A program made the position numbers and the translations under genes. This document shows positions 14,058-28,186 of a stretch of 64,000 nucleotides of DNA, piece by piece. Under the pieces are notes generated by a model that had not been told where the DNA came from, ran no database searches, and saw nothing but the letters and a program-made list of their open reading frames with translations. The first letter of the stretch is position 1. Every line of letters starts with the position of its first letter. The stretch is from Beaufortia kweichowensis. Lineage: Eukaryota > Chordata > Actinopteri > Cypriniformes > Gastromyzontidae. Location of the stretch: assembly GCA_019155185.1 (NCBI GenBank), contig CM032803.1, positions 1,093,501 to 1,157,500 on the forward strand, written 5' to 3'.

Positions 14058-14389
14058 GATAACTGTCACAACAGAAATTGAGTATACACATGCACTAAAA
14101 TGCAAATTTTCTTTTCTTATTTAAACTAAATAAGAAAAATTTTAACTTTTTTTTTCAAACATTTTTAAGTCTTTTTTTCATTTTAGGTATTTTATAAATT
14201 ACAGTAACATTACAATTTTTTTATTAATTTGTTTTGTTTATGTTTATTTTATATTGAGTCTTAAACCTTTCCATCAATTTATAGTTTGTCATGATTAAAA
14301 TTATATAAAAATTTAAATTCTACAAAATATTAAAGCGAATAGGGAAATAACATAGGCGTTCCTCCTAAAGAACAGTGACGATTAGCACG
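14058..14389 (+). mobile_element. TTAA-flanked MITE family, copy 2 (near full length)
   Basis: The left part GATAACTGTCACAACAGAAA is shared with the copy at 35134. The right part (TTGAGTCTTAAACCTTTCCA, AGTTTGTCATGATTA, CGAATAGGGAAATAACATAG) is shared with the copy at 4879. The right end ACAGTGACGATTAGCACG abuts TTAA at 14390-14393. The left and right ends are inverted repeats around AACTGTCAC, somewhat decayed. There is no coding capacity, so it would be non-autonomous. Confidence 0.75.
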
Positions 14390-14393
14390 TTAA

Positions 14394-17300
14394 AAATAAT
14401 TTTTTAAAATTGTTTATTTCCATCTGATATGTTTGTTTCCAACAAATACATCAAATGAAGCCTTTGTTTTTAAATGTACATTAACAACCTTAAATGAAGC
14501 CTAAAGGAATTACATGCTAAATTGTTCTGTGGGGTAATTGAGCGATAATGACGACCCATTTCTCAGGGATACAAAAGCCCTGCTTTACTGAAGGCTCTCT
14601 GAAGATTAATAAGGCCTTTAAGACTGCTGTCACCCCACAGCAATCAATGGTCATTTTTCATAGTCCTCCGTTTCAGTGATGTATGACCTTTACATGCACA
14701 TTTATGTGGCGTGTGCCACAGTGAGGATATCGGGGGTGATGTGAGTGACATGCCTACTTAGGCAATATACTCGGTCAACAGTGATTTAACCTGGATGCAT
14801 TAATAATGAGCAATGTGATAGAAATACAGTATAAACTGTAAAATGGTGTTGATGGCTGGTAAAGAGTAGAAAAATAGGTGGCGCAAAACATATAGGAAAT
14901 ATTCAAAATTTGATGCCACAAGTCGAAAATCTGCCTACATGAGACGTTAAGAGTTTAATTGTATGGCAAAAGTTCAAGATAATTTTACACTTTAAGCCTC
15001 CTAATTCTATTCTCAGCTGAGGGCTACTATTGATAAACATAACTTTCTGAATGAAAATGCTTTGAATTTATTTGTTACCTCGGGTCGTGCCGCTGGCTGT
15101 TAGCTTTACTTGAGCAGCTGTGCTCGTGTTCTGTAGTTCTCAGAAAAGCATCAGTGTTGTGGTTTAACTCAGCTGTCATGTCTGAATAACGTACATCTTT
15201 CTCTGATCAAAGCGTGAAAACATTAGGAGCAGCGATTGCGTACATCATCTCTCAAAGTTTCATATTATAAGGGCATGTGAACGTCAGCTTTTCTCTGGCC
15301 TTTATGTTTGATCTGCAGAGATTTTGCTGTAGAGACGTGAAATGTTTCAAAGTAGTCAGTGTCTTGTGTGTAAAACTCTTTTCTAGCAAGGTAGTATTTT
15401 GAGCTAACTCACCATTTTAGGTTATCATCCAAGCAAAAAAGTAATGTTAAGTGAGAGGATGGAGAAATGATAAAAATGAATAAGCACATTAAGACTAGAA
15501 AACATCGCAGGCGGTATGTAAATGGACGACCCCCGCTGTGTTTTGTGTTTATATTCAGATAGCTGGAAGTGTCACATCATCAGTTACACCTTCTTTCAAT
15601 CGAGCCTCCTGTTAACCTCCGTGTTTTTCATTTTGAATCACTGACAAAAGATAGATCTAGTTTATTATCGTTCGAGCCTGTGTGCTTCATAAACGCAGGT
15701 GTTTCGAAACTCTGACAAGCTGTTAAAAGAGTTCATTAAGGCTTTCCGGCAGAGCCGTAACAAATAACTTTCCCAGCAGACTGTTGTGCACAGGACAACT
15801 TCTTTTTCATTCTGCTACTAAACTTGAACGAGCAAGATTGTATATACAGATAAATATATAATATCCTGTTTACATCAAAACACATTTTTCTTTTTTGGTG
15901 CTTTATCAATACACTTTCATAGTGAGTGATGTATGTAGGTGCTCCTCTTGAAAGTATTTATAGAAATGTATTTGAGACAAAGATTACTTCTGACTGGATC
16001 TTAATGCAGAATATTCATTCAACCCTAAACAAGTCATTTAATGACATTCCATCAGTTCTTAAAGTGACAGTAAATAAAGAACCTCCAAGAAATAGACTTG
16101 CAGTCATGCGTGTCAGTGAAGTGCAATCTTTATTAAACATTTTTATCTCTATTTCCAAACTGCAAATGTGTTGCACACATTCAGAAGTAGTTAAAAACAT
16201 CGCTTTTTTAAGATTACAGCCAATATTAATGACATGTCTTGGGGTTTAAAAACAGCATGAAAAGTATGTGCTAAGGAATCCATGAAATGCAAATATTAAA
16301 TAGAAGTTCTCTGTGGGTTTTTCTCTGAAGAATGTTAATCTGGAGGTTCATCATTTCAGGGTGACTTTGAAATGAATCAAAACCATGGCTGGATAATTCC
16401 TGTCAAATGAGAAATTGCTCAGCTTAACAGCAATAACAAGCGGCTTTATTTATTTAAATATTAATTTTCAACTCTGGAAATAGTTGCTCCTGAACTTCGG
16501 GCATTATGATGTAAATGAGATGCAGATTTCTTCTGCCTCGCTCTGCTGAAGTGAAAAGGTAAATATTTGCATAATATGATCTCAGACTGTCTTGCCCTGT
16601 GTCATATTATTCTATTAACCCAAGTCATCGTGCACACCAGTACTGTATCGCTAATCAGCTTATAGGCAAACATCCAAAATTACAGCGTTGGCACACTGTC
16701 AGACAATAGCTCATTAATCAAGACTTAAGCATCTGTGATGCAAGTCCCGATGAGTGGTTTCTTTAGCAGCGGATTGTTCTTATGTCTGAAAACCTGGTTT
16801 TGAAAATCCAGTTTGTTATTAAATGCACGGTGGTATATATTAAATATATGGTGGTATATATATTTGATAAACCTAAGCATTATGATATAGCTGCACTTAA
16901 ATGCAAAGTTTAGCAGTGACATCAGTGTTGTTACCTTGTGTCCAGTGGATCTGTGCGGTGATCTTTTGGACCGTTGTATTATTAGATTGTTAGAAAGCCT
17001 TGAGTCAGGTAAGAGCTTTCTGGAAAACACGATTCAGCTAATACCACGAGTTCCTTTTTCTTAAAGTTAGACTTTTCAGAGAGCTGCAGCAAATTCTCAC
17101 AATCATTGCTTGTGGTGAAATGAATTTAAACCATTCGATTTTGAGGTATTAAGTCCGTCTGCATCCCTTACCTTATAAATGTTCGGTAAAGATTTTTTGT
17201 ATTATTTTGTATTAGAAAGTACACCCATCTATTAAAGATGCACTTTGGACCACACACCTCCATAAAATGCACACCAGCCAAAGTCTGTAGAGATCGATTT

Positions 17301-18773
17301 TGTCCTTTTACAGTGCTGTGAACCAATTGACTGAGAAAGTCATCACGCCGGGTCTCGTGTTCATCCAAGTGAAAATGTTCTACATGCACATTAAGCCCTT
17401 TGAACTCATTGACGTGAATTGTAAAACAGGCCAGTTTTTACAAATGGACTCATGCCTAATGATTGTATTTTGTTTGCATCTTATGTGGAGAGACAGCGGC
17501 ACTCAATACTGCATGATGAACAATAAATGATGTGCATTGTATTGATACAACCATTTGGAAATTATATGAGCTAGGATGATGAGGTATATTCTTTTGCCTA
17601 TAAATCATCATTATCTCTTTGCCATATCTTCATGCTGTATGTGAAAAGATTTTCAAGAGGATATACTGTATCATTTGTTGATTTTGAATCGTTTTTCTGA
17701 CGTCATAAATAATGCCCCCGCATGCCCTGTGTTACCTGTTGAACTGTATAATTGACGAAACGGTTTAGGTCTTTCTAAATTGAAATGTGTTCCATTGCAG
17801 GCAGCAGGAGAAAGAAATGACATTTCATAGCATTGAAGGCATGCAGCAAATAGCTCCAGGGAGGCCTGAATTGAACACGGTGAGAACCCAACCAATGACT
17901 TATTTGCCTTCATATTTACATATATAAAGGAGATGGACGTTTCATTCACTTTCTAAACAAGTGCCTGTTTCTCCAATGTAATTTTATTACTTTAGGGCCA
18001 CAATAAAGTCTGTATTACAATTCTCTTAAACTGATTTGATTCAGCGGCACTTTGTGATTTATCCTTTTTATTTGACTGCAGTAAGATTTTCATAAGACAT
18101 TGGCTCCGAATTGCATGCGAGTTTTGTGGGCACTGTTGTAAAACCAAAGCAAACGCACACACTTGTTGTTAATGCAAATGGGCCGTCTGACATCTGTGCA
18201 GCCGTATTACAGTATGTTTATTTTCACAGTTCTCCCAGACGAGTAAAGGAAGATTGCAGCACTGTTGCACATACCTAGAAAATCATGCATTTCCTTATTC
18301 CATTTTGTCAAAGATGTGATTGTCTTACCAAATGGGAGATACAGAAGTGAATAGTTTGTTTATCCCAATGCTGTGACCTACAGTCTCCATGTTGATCAGA
18401 GATTCATCATGCTCCTGTTATTGCTCATTCATCCCGCACAACTAAAGCTTTAGATTTGTACTCACATCAGACACTCCTGAGGGGGTGAACGGTATTTCTT
18501 TTCTGTTTACGCCGCGTGCAGTTGACGTCAATACAAATAAGAATATTGCGTCTGCAAATGCAAACTACGAGTCTTTGAGTCATAGCATGTTCAAAGTAAA
18601 AACAGTAGAAAGACAACTGCAACTTTAAAAGACATAATTATTGATCTTACCTCGAGCGATGACATTAAAGGCACCTGACTGGGAAAAGAAAGTCAATTGC
18701 AGGCTTTTTAAATATAAAAATATCCTGTCGCTAATGAAGCATTTACTGTAAAATTATGACGTTTGTGACATCA
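14394..18773. other. Noncoding, no gene found
   Basis: Intergenic sequence without recognisable exons. The 107-codon ORF at 15926-16249 has no splice context or known motif and overlaps an open reverse frame; I treat it as chance. Scattered TAATTA-type homeodomain sites occur, with no compact element I would delimit. Confidence 0.5.
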
Positions 18774-19134
18774 CACTGTAAGATTGAGAAAAATGAAAAG
18801 TTTGATGCAACAAGTAGTTTAGTACAGTTTATCTAACTCAGTTTACTAAATAATGTCACATCTCAAAAAAAAAATCAGTTGAGCCAACTTCAAATTTAGG
18901 CAATTTAACACAAGTAGATTTTTAAGTTTACTCAACTATGGACATCCAACTCGTTCTTTAAGAAAATAAAACCCAAGCTTTTATTTAACGTTTTTTATAT
19001 TATTTATTATGTAAATACTCGTCGTAGGAAAGACAATAACATTGGCCAGGTAACTGTTCAAACAATGTAAATTCACTCTCACTGTAGTAACAACATTGCT
19101 TTCCTTTGTTGAAAGAACAAGTTTTTTACAGTAA
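18774..19134. mobile_element. Degenerate MITE-like repeat
   Basis: The segment opens with CACTGTAAGATTGAG and closes with TTTTTTACAGTAAAAG, imperfect inverted ends around ACTGTAA. The interior has TTGAGCCAACTT and GTTTACTCAACT, phrases typical of an abundant zebrafish-type MITE (CACTGTAAAAAAT with 'caactta' motifs). Superfamily is not certain; hAT-like is my best guess. Confidence 0.5.
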
Positions 19135-20522
19135 AAGTACATGTTGCTTTTTTAAATGTCTGTTAATCAACAAAGATGATTTTCACCCACAGAATGTGTC
19201 CAACCAAACTTTCACCCCTTACTTCAATAGAACTTCAAAAGCCCTTTATAAGCTGCGACTTTAGCATTGAAGCATTGCTGTGTGTCCTGTAGACATCAAG
19301 CTTAATAATCAATGTGTTTTGAAATGTTCCCGTACCTGAAGTCACATTTTATTGCATATTTTATGTCTGTTTGGAGTCTGAAGCACAGCTCATGCATGGA
19401 GGAACAGTGTGAAATGTGAACATACCCACAGCGAGGATCCTCAGCCTTGTCATCAAAAAAGCACACGACCAGCAAATTCAGCTCTGCCTTCTTAATCTGC
19501 TTCTCGAAAAAGATGGATTGGTGAGGAAATGCTAACAAAATGAGGACACATTTTTAAATGGAGGGGAGGAGAGAGGAGAAATAATCTTAATGGCTGTCTG
19601 AACTTTCTTTGGGCTTTTGCATTGACCTTTTCTGCTTCAGGCATTATTAAACATTAAAAGAACCTGGTGACATGTGACCTGGTGGCAGGAATGTCCTTTC
19701 AGTGCTAATTGAAACAATGCCATAGGCGATGGTGCAAAATCCAAAGTCCATGGGATGGGAGGTGAATGTTTAAGTACTAAACAATTGATGTGCTTTTCAT
19801 GTTGTCCCGCCTGCACGAATGTCCCTTTCAGAAGAAAAATCTCTGGAGACGAAGCATGATGTTTCAGTGTCCTACACGAGCTAATGTTCAATGGAGCTTA
19901 ACGTGCTTGCCTTTCAAAACTGCTCCTTTTGCCCTTTGTGGCTTCACCGGCAGCTTATTACAGATCAGATTCGAGACAGACTGATCCCAACAGGGATTGA
20001 TGGGAATAACAAGCATGGATTTGAAGGTGTAAGTCTGTCCTTGCATACAGTTGCTGAAGTCATGGTTCTTCGCCCCTTTTAGCCCATGGTGGATATAGAG
20101 CGGCTGAGGAGTCCATAGAAAGAAAAAATCACAAGTTAGATCTCTTTTCTTTGTGACTTCTTTGTTTTCTCCATTTTGACGTAATCATATTTTTTAATAA
20201 TGTCTCTTGTGATTTGTTTGCCTGTGTGTGTTTTTCTTTAGTATGTTTAGGTTCTTACAGTTCTTAGGCAATATTTATACACAAACCTGACCTTTGAAAC
20301 CTTGTTTGTAAAAGCACTGTTTCCAGAGAACTCGCAGTATTTTGCCCTCGGCTGTGACTGTATAGCAAGCCCAGCATCTTCAGCTGATAAATATAAAATA
20401 TCACCTCAGTCCCTGGATGCCAATGGGCTGTTTTGCATGACCGCTCACTGTATCTGTATCTCTCAAGTGAAAGGACAAATAACAAGGACAGCATAACCTG
20501 TCTGCTTATAGGTAGGTAATAT
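19135..20522. other. Noncoding, no gene found
   Basis: There are no recognised exons or repeats. Short overlapping ORFs at 19637-19984 on both strands have no family resemblance. Confidence 0.5.
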
Positions 20523-21040
20523 ACTGTACACACACACACACACCGTTTACTTATCTATCTAAATAAGGACATACCATAGATTTCTATTGTTATTATGCAC
20601 AGATAGTTATAAACACTATAGACCATTTCACAAGATGTAAACAGCACTGGTCCAGAAGCACTTCCTGTTTCAGTTTTTTGTATTTCACATATGTAAATTA
20701 AATTTAATCTTAAAGATGTTTGTTAAACAAGTCAGTTGTAAATGTTGTATTTTGTTCTGACATTTGTGTAGTGTTAAAAAACTGAGACAGGAAGTGCTTC
20801 TGGACCAGTGCTCTTTGTAAAATGGTCTATCTTGCTAAAATGGTCCCTAACCCAAAATAATCTTTTTTACACCCTACAAATATAGTTAGATATAGATATG
20901 TATATATATATACAAGATATAGGAGATATAGTTAATCTATTAATAGATTTTATAAGGATAAAATATAGTTGTGTTAGGTTAGGGGACACTTTGGGGACAT
21001 TTTATAGACATAATGACTTTATTTAGTTTACTAATAATAG
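20523..21040. repeat. Older fish repeat interrupted by a MITE
   Basis: The left flank has a short AC run (20528-20543) and AAGGACATACCATAGATTTC. The right flank has CCCTAACCCAAAATAATC and TTAGGTTAGGGGACACTTTG then GGGGACATTTTATAG. These phrases belong together in a common fish repeat ('ggggacat... ccctaaaccca'), so the 213-bp MITE inside seems to have split it. The edges are approximate. Confidence 0.45.
20618..20830. mobile_element. 213-bp MITE with long terminal inverted repeats
   Basis: The left arm, ATAGACCATTTCACAAGATG then AGCACTGGTCCAGAAGCACT and TCCTGTTTCAGTTTTTT, is matched in reverse complement by the right arm with only a few mismatches over about 60 nt. The middle (about 90 nt) is AT-rich and noncoding. 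The arms could fold as a long hairpin. The well-preserved arms suggest it is younger than its host repeat. Confidence 0.85.
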
Positions 21041-24000
21041 ATATAGTAGATATATTTATTTTTTAAAAATGATTTTTTTTTTCTTCATTTTGTCAATGAC
21101 TACCAGAATAAATTGTAGAATAGTGGTGCTGTTTTTCTTCCAGTAGGTTAATTCAGTGACACATGCTTCCTTTGCGAAAAAAATCTCAACCTTAAGATCA
21201 TGCCAAAGATGAAGTCACCAAGGCTAATGATGAAAGCCTAAAACATTACAGTCAGGGTTATCCACCGCTCGGAGTCGGACTCCTCTGTTCCAGCTAATTC
21301 TCCAGGCTTACACTGCCTTAGAATATTTAAAAGCAATCTCAAGGACCGCTGTGCAATTCAGTGCAAGAGTTACGCCAGACAATCCACAATCACATATTTC
21401 TGATGCAACCGGCTCTGTCAAACCTGACGAAAAACAAAACATCCACCAGAAATCCAGGGAGTATCCAAACCTCAGCCTGTTCCACTAAATTTACTTTTGC
21501 CTTTAGTCAAACTTTACTCGTCTTAGTCAAAAGCGTAAACTCACAGTCGCACAGTTGCTTTCTATATATAGTCAGATGTATAACTCAAATGCTCAGTCCA
21601 GTTCTGAAGCTCGGCCGGCCTTCGGACATTGAAATGGGCTGTTGGACCTTGCCAAAACCCTAAAAGTAATTTCTTCCAACTGGACTCTGGGGATCCTTAT
21701 TAATCCACCATGCCCATCAACCATAAATATCCAGTCAGCGTGTAAAGATGCTGCTCGAAACGGGTGCGTTGAGGCCGGACCCTTATTAAAGACCATCGTT
21801 TCTTATTTCCACACCGTTAAGCAAAGCAAATTGGTGGGAGACACTGTGCACCGGTGAAGAATTGTGGAGGCGTTATGGGTTGAGATCAGACCCACATCTA
21901 ATGATTGATCCACATTTAGGTAATACCAAAACACTACAAACATGTGCGTTTTACTTTAAACACTATTTTAACTACTTATGTCACCCTTTTAAAATTCCTT
22001 TATTGTTTTATATTGTGTTTATATATCGGGTAGATGAGAAAAGAGGAAAAAGAAAGTGTTTTAAAAAACTAAACCTCACTAATGGGCTTTTTATCCCAGA
22101 GGAGAAGCGTTAATGGTCAGGATTAGCAAAGGGATTTAAATACATAATTGCAAATTTACACATTGTCTGGCAATCAGCACTGAAGCACATCACACACAAT
22201 AAAAGAATGAATATTCAATCTTGGCTACAGCCCAGTACTTTCCAAACATTTGTTTTCTAAATCAAAGTAACTTTCAGACGTCTTATTTCAATATATGCTT
22301 TTGTTTGTGTTCATTTTATTATAGTAGAGCGCTGGGTTTAATAGCATTTTTTAAGTTACAGCTATGTTTTAATATGAGAGTAAATCCCCTAAATTATGAA
22401 TGCAGTACAGGAGTTTGCAAAGATAACTATATCGCAACTGTAAATGAATATGACGAGTTTAACGCCTTTGTTGTGAGCCTTGTTTGACAAATGAAAAATT
22501 TGCAACCATCCAGCAATTTTTAATTAGCTTCTGTGTTTTGTTTATGCTCATTAAGCTGGTGCTTTAAAACAGTAAGATCTCTTCAGAGCATCTTGTACGA
22601 GTTCCCCCAAGATTATAGGGCTTTTAGGGGGAAAATGGTGTATAGAGACAAGAGTCAAAATTTGCAAATGACTCAAGGCATGTCAATGTTCAACAGTGTT
22701 TTTCTTAACTAGTTGTTTAGCTTTACAAAGATTCACTGTAAATCAAGTTACTTATATATTTTTGGGAATTGTTTTGGTTGTAGAATGTGGTTTTATATGA
22801 TAAAGTGGAACTAGATGAAGTATTGTGGAGTGAAAACTGCATTGTGTACAGATGAGCATCATGATATGGTTATTATTATTTATTCAGAACAATTTTAGAT
22901 TTGTATCCAAATCAGTAAAGTCATAAATATTTAATTAAAGAAGATGATAAGTTTAGCTATAGAAAAACAGTATATTCACTTCTCTGTCAGCAGCACACGT
23001 GTCTCATTTAAATTCAGCTGCACTCTGCCCTCCGTTTCATTTATGATCAAATAATTAAATCCTAATTGATCATTAAAACTGACCGCACATTTCTGAGGAG
23101 TTAAACCTGTCAAATAGTGATATATTTTACCCAGAAATCTCCACACACGAGCAGTTTTTAACTTCACATTATGTCAGACTTTGCACAGCGAGTTTATGCA
23201 TGGCAGAACAGAACTTAAACAGCTCATGCCTCTGGCTTTTGCACAAGATTTGACATAAATTGTCAGCTACATGTTTTTCAGACTATAACACAGTTTGATT
23301 AGTCTTTACATGGTCCATGAGCAGATGCTTTACAGAGTATCATTCAGATTTTTGTTGAAGTTGTTTGCTGACAGTATTGTCCGTGTGAATGCATTAAATG
23401 TGGTTGTTGGTACACATGTGCCAAAAGTTTGTAAATAGTCAAAATAATTTAGGCCTAACACATGATGGATTGTTGACGTTCTTCATGAGCAATATCCATG
23501 CTGCTCTTTTATTTCAGATGACATCACAATGACATCAGTACAGTTCACCTACACTGGATTTCCAGCCTTCAACATAAACACATAATGGCCAACCTGGATA
23601 TATTTTTCCTCTAAAGATTTATTATATGTATAAAATCTCAATTGTCCTCTCAAATAGCAGTTAGTGGATAATAATGGAGCTGTCATTGTGTGCCTAAAAT
23701 GACTCATTCGCTCATTATTTATTGCTTTTTGATGGCACCAGCTGTAAATAAGCCCTCGTGATGTTTCCTCGTTCTTTGGTGAAGGAATTGGGCACTCATT
23801 TATTGTCCGCTGTGTTGTTTATATGTTCATATCTTAAATAAGCAAGTCTTGCATTCAGAAATGCATGATCAGCATTATGCCACAGCAGGAATGTATGTAA
23901 GAGGATTAGCGCTGATGTTTGCTTGTATGGCGAGTCGTAGAAAAAGAAGAGATGATTGGAAACCATCACAGCTGATTTCTGGCTTTGTTTAATATAGTAT

Positions 24001-25099
24001 TTCAGTCAGGAGACCTTCAATGTCTGTGAATAAAGGAACACTAAGCCATGATTGGTTTAAAATGACTCATATCTTGCTGCTACTTGCCATATGTTAGTTG
24101 TGAGATTTCTTTTCACTATGTTCTTATCCCACCTTTTCATGTAGCGCAGCCAGTCATGCATGTAAGCATTCTGTCGTACCTAAATGTACCTAAAAATTTC
24201 TCTCTTTTGCAAACTCGTTTTTCTGATGCTCCGTATGACAAGGCCTTCGGGACAGACTTCCTCAGCTTGACTTGTTTTTGTACGGAGAAATGTGAGGGAT
24301 TTATTCCTGCTGTTATACAAACACACAGAAGCCTCAGGGTTTCTGGTCTGTAGGGGATGTGTTTTTTGTATTCCTCTCTATCTCATCTCCTGTTAACAGA
24401 AGTATTAGAGGACTCTGAAGTCAAGGAATGCTTAGAAAGATGATTTATCGTAGGCAAACGCACATTGTGACAGTGATATACATATGCACGCCATCGCCGA
24501 TTTATTGTTCATTAACCTTCTGCCAGAGATATGCGATGTACATGAACTTAATTATATGCACATGTAAGCATTACCATTCGAGTTATGTACTGTCAGAATT
24601 GCTTCATTTAAAATTGACTATGTGTAACTTTATTGCATTATTTTACAGGGGTCCTTGCATGCAATGGAAGAGTTTCAGTGTTGTTCTCAAGGTAAAGATG
24701 ATTATGCCTGAGTATAAAACAGCAAAGTCAACATTCACCTTTAAAGGCATCAAAGATAACCAACAATCACCCCCTGGACCAAAAGCATCAGCTCAGCTCT
24801 TTTCCAAGACCAGACCCTGGAGATTACAATATTCTCATTAAAACACCTCTGTAATTGGAGAGGAACTTCAGGGCAAAGGACTGAAGGTCCCAACAGCCTA
24901 TAAAACATACAGAGGCATCAGAAAAAGAGAGGGATATTGATCTCTTTAGTATAACAAACAATGCAGGAGATCTGGGAAAACTAAAGGAGGGCAAGTCATT
25001 CGTCACTTATTACGTGAGTTTTGACAATACAATATGTTTGTGCTCTGTATGCATTTTGCAGGTACAACAAAATGAGTATGTAAAAACTTTTTCTGTTCT
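21041..25099. other. Noncoding, no gene found; CNE-like blocks
   Basis: No exon was recognised. Blocks with higher GC and low repeat character lie at about 21240-21870 and 22975-23170; the latter is dense in ATCAAATAATTAAATCCTAA-type homeodomain sites. A 137-codon ORF at 24428-24841 has no recognisable motif. Confidence 0.5.
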
Positions 25100-25103
25100 T
25101 TAA

Positions 25104-25180
25104 CCTTATAACTGTCTAACTACAGGAAAATTTTTACTACAAATAAAAAAATATTCTTGTTTGCATTTATTAATTGTAGG

Positions 25181-25227
<47 letters not shown>

Positions 25228-25396
25228 AATAACATTAATATTTTTTTACTTTTTGTTTACTGTTAAGAAGATTTTTATTCTTGAGTCTTAGATCTTTCCA
25301 ATATATAGTTTGTCATGATTAGAATAGAAAGTGAATATTAATAAAGTTAATAACTATTTTAAGTGTTTCTTTTGTGATACAGTGACAGTTAACAGG
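25104..25396 (+). mobile_element. TTAA-flanked MITE family, copy 3 (both ends present)
   Basis: This is the copy that defines the ends: TTAA (25100-25103), then CCTTATAACTGTCTAACTAC; and at the right, CAGTGACAGTTAACAGG followed by TTAA (25397-25400). The right end reads CCTGTTAACTGTCACTG in reverse, so the termini are inverted repeats next to a TTAA duplication, as in piggyBac-type elements. The inside contains an AT microsatellite and the shared AGTTTGTCATGATTAGAATA. It is noncoding and non-autonomous. Confidence 0.8.
25186..25224. repeat. (TA)n microsatellite
   Basis: A 39-nt uninterrupted TA run inside copy 3 of the TTAA MITE family. Confidence 0.95.
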
Positions 25397-28186
25397 TTAA
25401 ACAGTTCCTCGGTTATCAAATAGCTTCACAATTGACTATATATTTTCTGTATATATTCAAAATACTGTATAGTGAACAAGCCATGTAAACTAGTTTTATA
25501 ATAGTTTATTGTCATTTTTGACAGTCCTGAGCACCTTCACTTTCATCATATTCAGGAGGTTTAAGCTAAACCAGTGCGTCTCCTGTGACCTGTTATGGTA
25601 TGTTCTATCACATTGTTTTATTTAATCTCTCAATGGTATTCTAACAACAGCAGTTTATTATATTCCGTCTGAGTCCTTAAACAGTTATAGTTCTATTATG
25701 TTTTTCAAGGTGGTCTTTTCCACTGTGGCCTTTTAAATCACACCAAATGTTTCCTCTTGTCAGATGCATTTAATCTGCAGTGAAATGAGTGAAAGGAATC
25801 CAGTGTATGTAAACTAATCTTGGTTATAGAAATTGTCCACCCCATTGAGATGTGAGATGTGTTTGTTGTGTAACCTTTACCAGGCAAGAGAAGCTCGTGG
25901 GACGCAAGCACTGGCAACAGAGAAGCAGGCCTTCCAGATCGAGCGCACAGACCGGAGAAACGTCCCAAGGGCTCTGTTATTCCTCTTTGGCTGGTGCACG
26001 GGTATGGCACACAGAGAGACAAAATGGCAAGCAATCGTTTATCGTTTTTTCTTTCATTTTCTTTGTTACCCTCTGAATCAATGCAGATTTTAGTATTCTT
26101 TGTGTGCTGCGATACTAACCATGCACCTTTCTCAGCTTTGCTTCTGTTTGCAGATAAATTTATCAATTTTGACTGTAAATATTTTTTAAGCCTTTTCCAA
26201 ATCTGATATTTAAAACATTTAATTTCATCATGTTATCAAAAGGTTTGTGCTTGCCCAGTCTTTCACATGCTTTCGTATTAAGTTGTTGGTTGTTAACAAT
26301 CCCATGCTGGTGGTACAAAATATTTTGAAACCAATTCCTTTATGGCAGGAAGAAAATCCACATTATAAAAACTGGAGGTAAAAGCTGAGCCCCCTGCAGG
26401 CAAACAGATGTACCACCTGGCAACCTGGTACAATTTTTTCCTACTGTAACACACTGTACTGTTGAAGATATGGACAACCAGCAACACCATAATACCCAGA
26501 AGAACAATTAACCCATAGCATGACTCTTAAAATGCCACATTATTATTGCCAGGGAGATTAAGTATATAATGACCATCTGTGAGATTTATGTGCCTTAGAA
26601 AAGCCCTCCTGAGGGCTCCTGCCATGTGCGCAATACAGAAAATATGACTGAATCTTCATGGTACAGTAGATTGATACACAAATGTGAGTATTCAGCTTTA
26701 ATGGCCATACTGAATAAAATATAATTCATTACATTAAGGTATTTACATGTCATTATTACACATAAATTGTCAATAGCCATTCTATGTGCTATGAGTGTGT
26801 AAAGCATGTCATTGTTTTATGTATTAAGTTGTGATAAACTGTGATGATGTAAAAAGCATATGATGAATTGAAATAATCTAAGTTGCTCTCCGCAATGAAG
26901 AAAATCAATATTCTGCGGCCGTGGGCTGCTTGATATAAGTATTGTACATTACGCTTTTCTGTAATGATCAAATCGAACTGTCTCGATTCAGCCAGCCTTG
27001 AAAGCTGAGCATCTTTTTGCAGCTGAAGTATTTTGCAGTGGTAATTCATAAGGAGTGACAAAATGAAACCATTTTGTTTTTTAGATGAACTTTTGCAGAA
27101 GAGCTGGAATGAGATTCAGCACGTACATACAGTATACGTTAATCTGTTTGAGATATCATAAGACCTTGCAGTCCTGTGCACGAGCTGATATTAGATGACC
27201 TTTGACCTATCCTCTGGTATCTGAGAATGTGGAAGTAAAGGATTTCAATCATTATATAATTCATACTTATGTAAAGTTATGAAAACAGAACAAAACACAA
27301 GAGTGTTTTGTGTTTGTTCCAAGCTGTCTGTCACATTTCCCCAAACTGTTTATTAACAGACTAGTTGTGTGTAAGATGATGTGCGTATGTATGCGAGTGT
27401 TTAAGTATTAAAGTTATTTAGTGTTTCTTTTTCAAAGCATTTAGATTTGACGCCTTTAGTTTTCGCTTCATATTTTATAGGGTGAGCATGGATGAGTCTT
27501 ACACAGTGGATATCTCTGATGTTTCCACCACCAGGATGCATTGGCAGGTGTGTGTAATGGGCACATTCCTGTCTGGAATCTCAAAAGCACTATGGCTCTG
27601 GCATTCATAAAACAGCACAGATGGATGTTAGAGTTTCCCAGTACAACAGAGCCAACTGTCACAGCCCATGTGAAACAACAACAGAGACACTCATGTCCTG
27701 CCAAACCATGAATCATTGATTTATGTTTCATATGTGTCACCAAGCTTAACAGTTACAAATATGAATGCAAAAAAGCGTGTTATGAATAAGCAATCTTCAA
27801 TTGAATAGAAGCACTGTTTCAAACATTTGTTTTGTTGTGATTACCTTCCATGTGTTGTTCCTGGCACAACTGCACCGTTGGCAACAACACATGTAGTGAC
27901 GGACAAAATTGTCGCTAATAATTGCCAAAAAATTCCATCAGGAACCTAAAAAGAGAATAGATTAGAGAACATCGCAGTAATAATTTCTTATCTTAAACAT
28001 TCTGCTTAGTAAAATGGTTGTCAGTGAAGTCAAATGCATATATGGGTTGGACGTTTTTTCTCATAGTAGAATTATGCATAAACATTACTAAATATTTGTT
28101 TGTCTTTGTTATATGTGAATTTGGCATCAAATTTCTTTCTAATGTACTCTTAATTTTATATACTATGATGTTGTTTTAATGGAAAG

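Noticed and set aside
24428..24841. 137-codon plus-strand ORF
   Set aside because: Low-complexity mix of residues without motif or promoter; consistent with a chance ORF.
25738..26166. Longest ORF in the window, 142 codons on the minus strand
   Set aside because: No domain, signal, splice context or resemblance to a known family; several open frames overlap it on the other strand, as expected where stop codons happen to be rare.
27290..27311. 9-bp hairpin ACAAAACAC / GTGTTTTGT with a 4-nt loop
   Set aside because: Too short for a pre-miRNA and lacks any supporting context.
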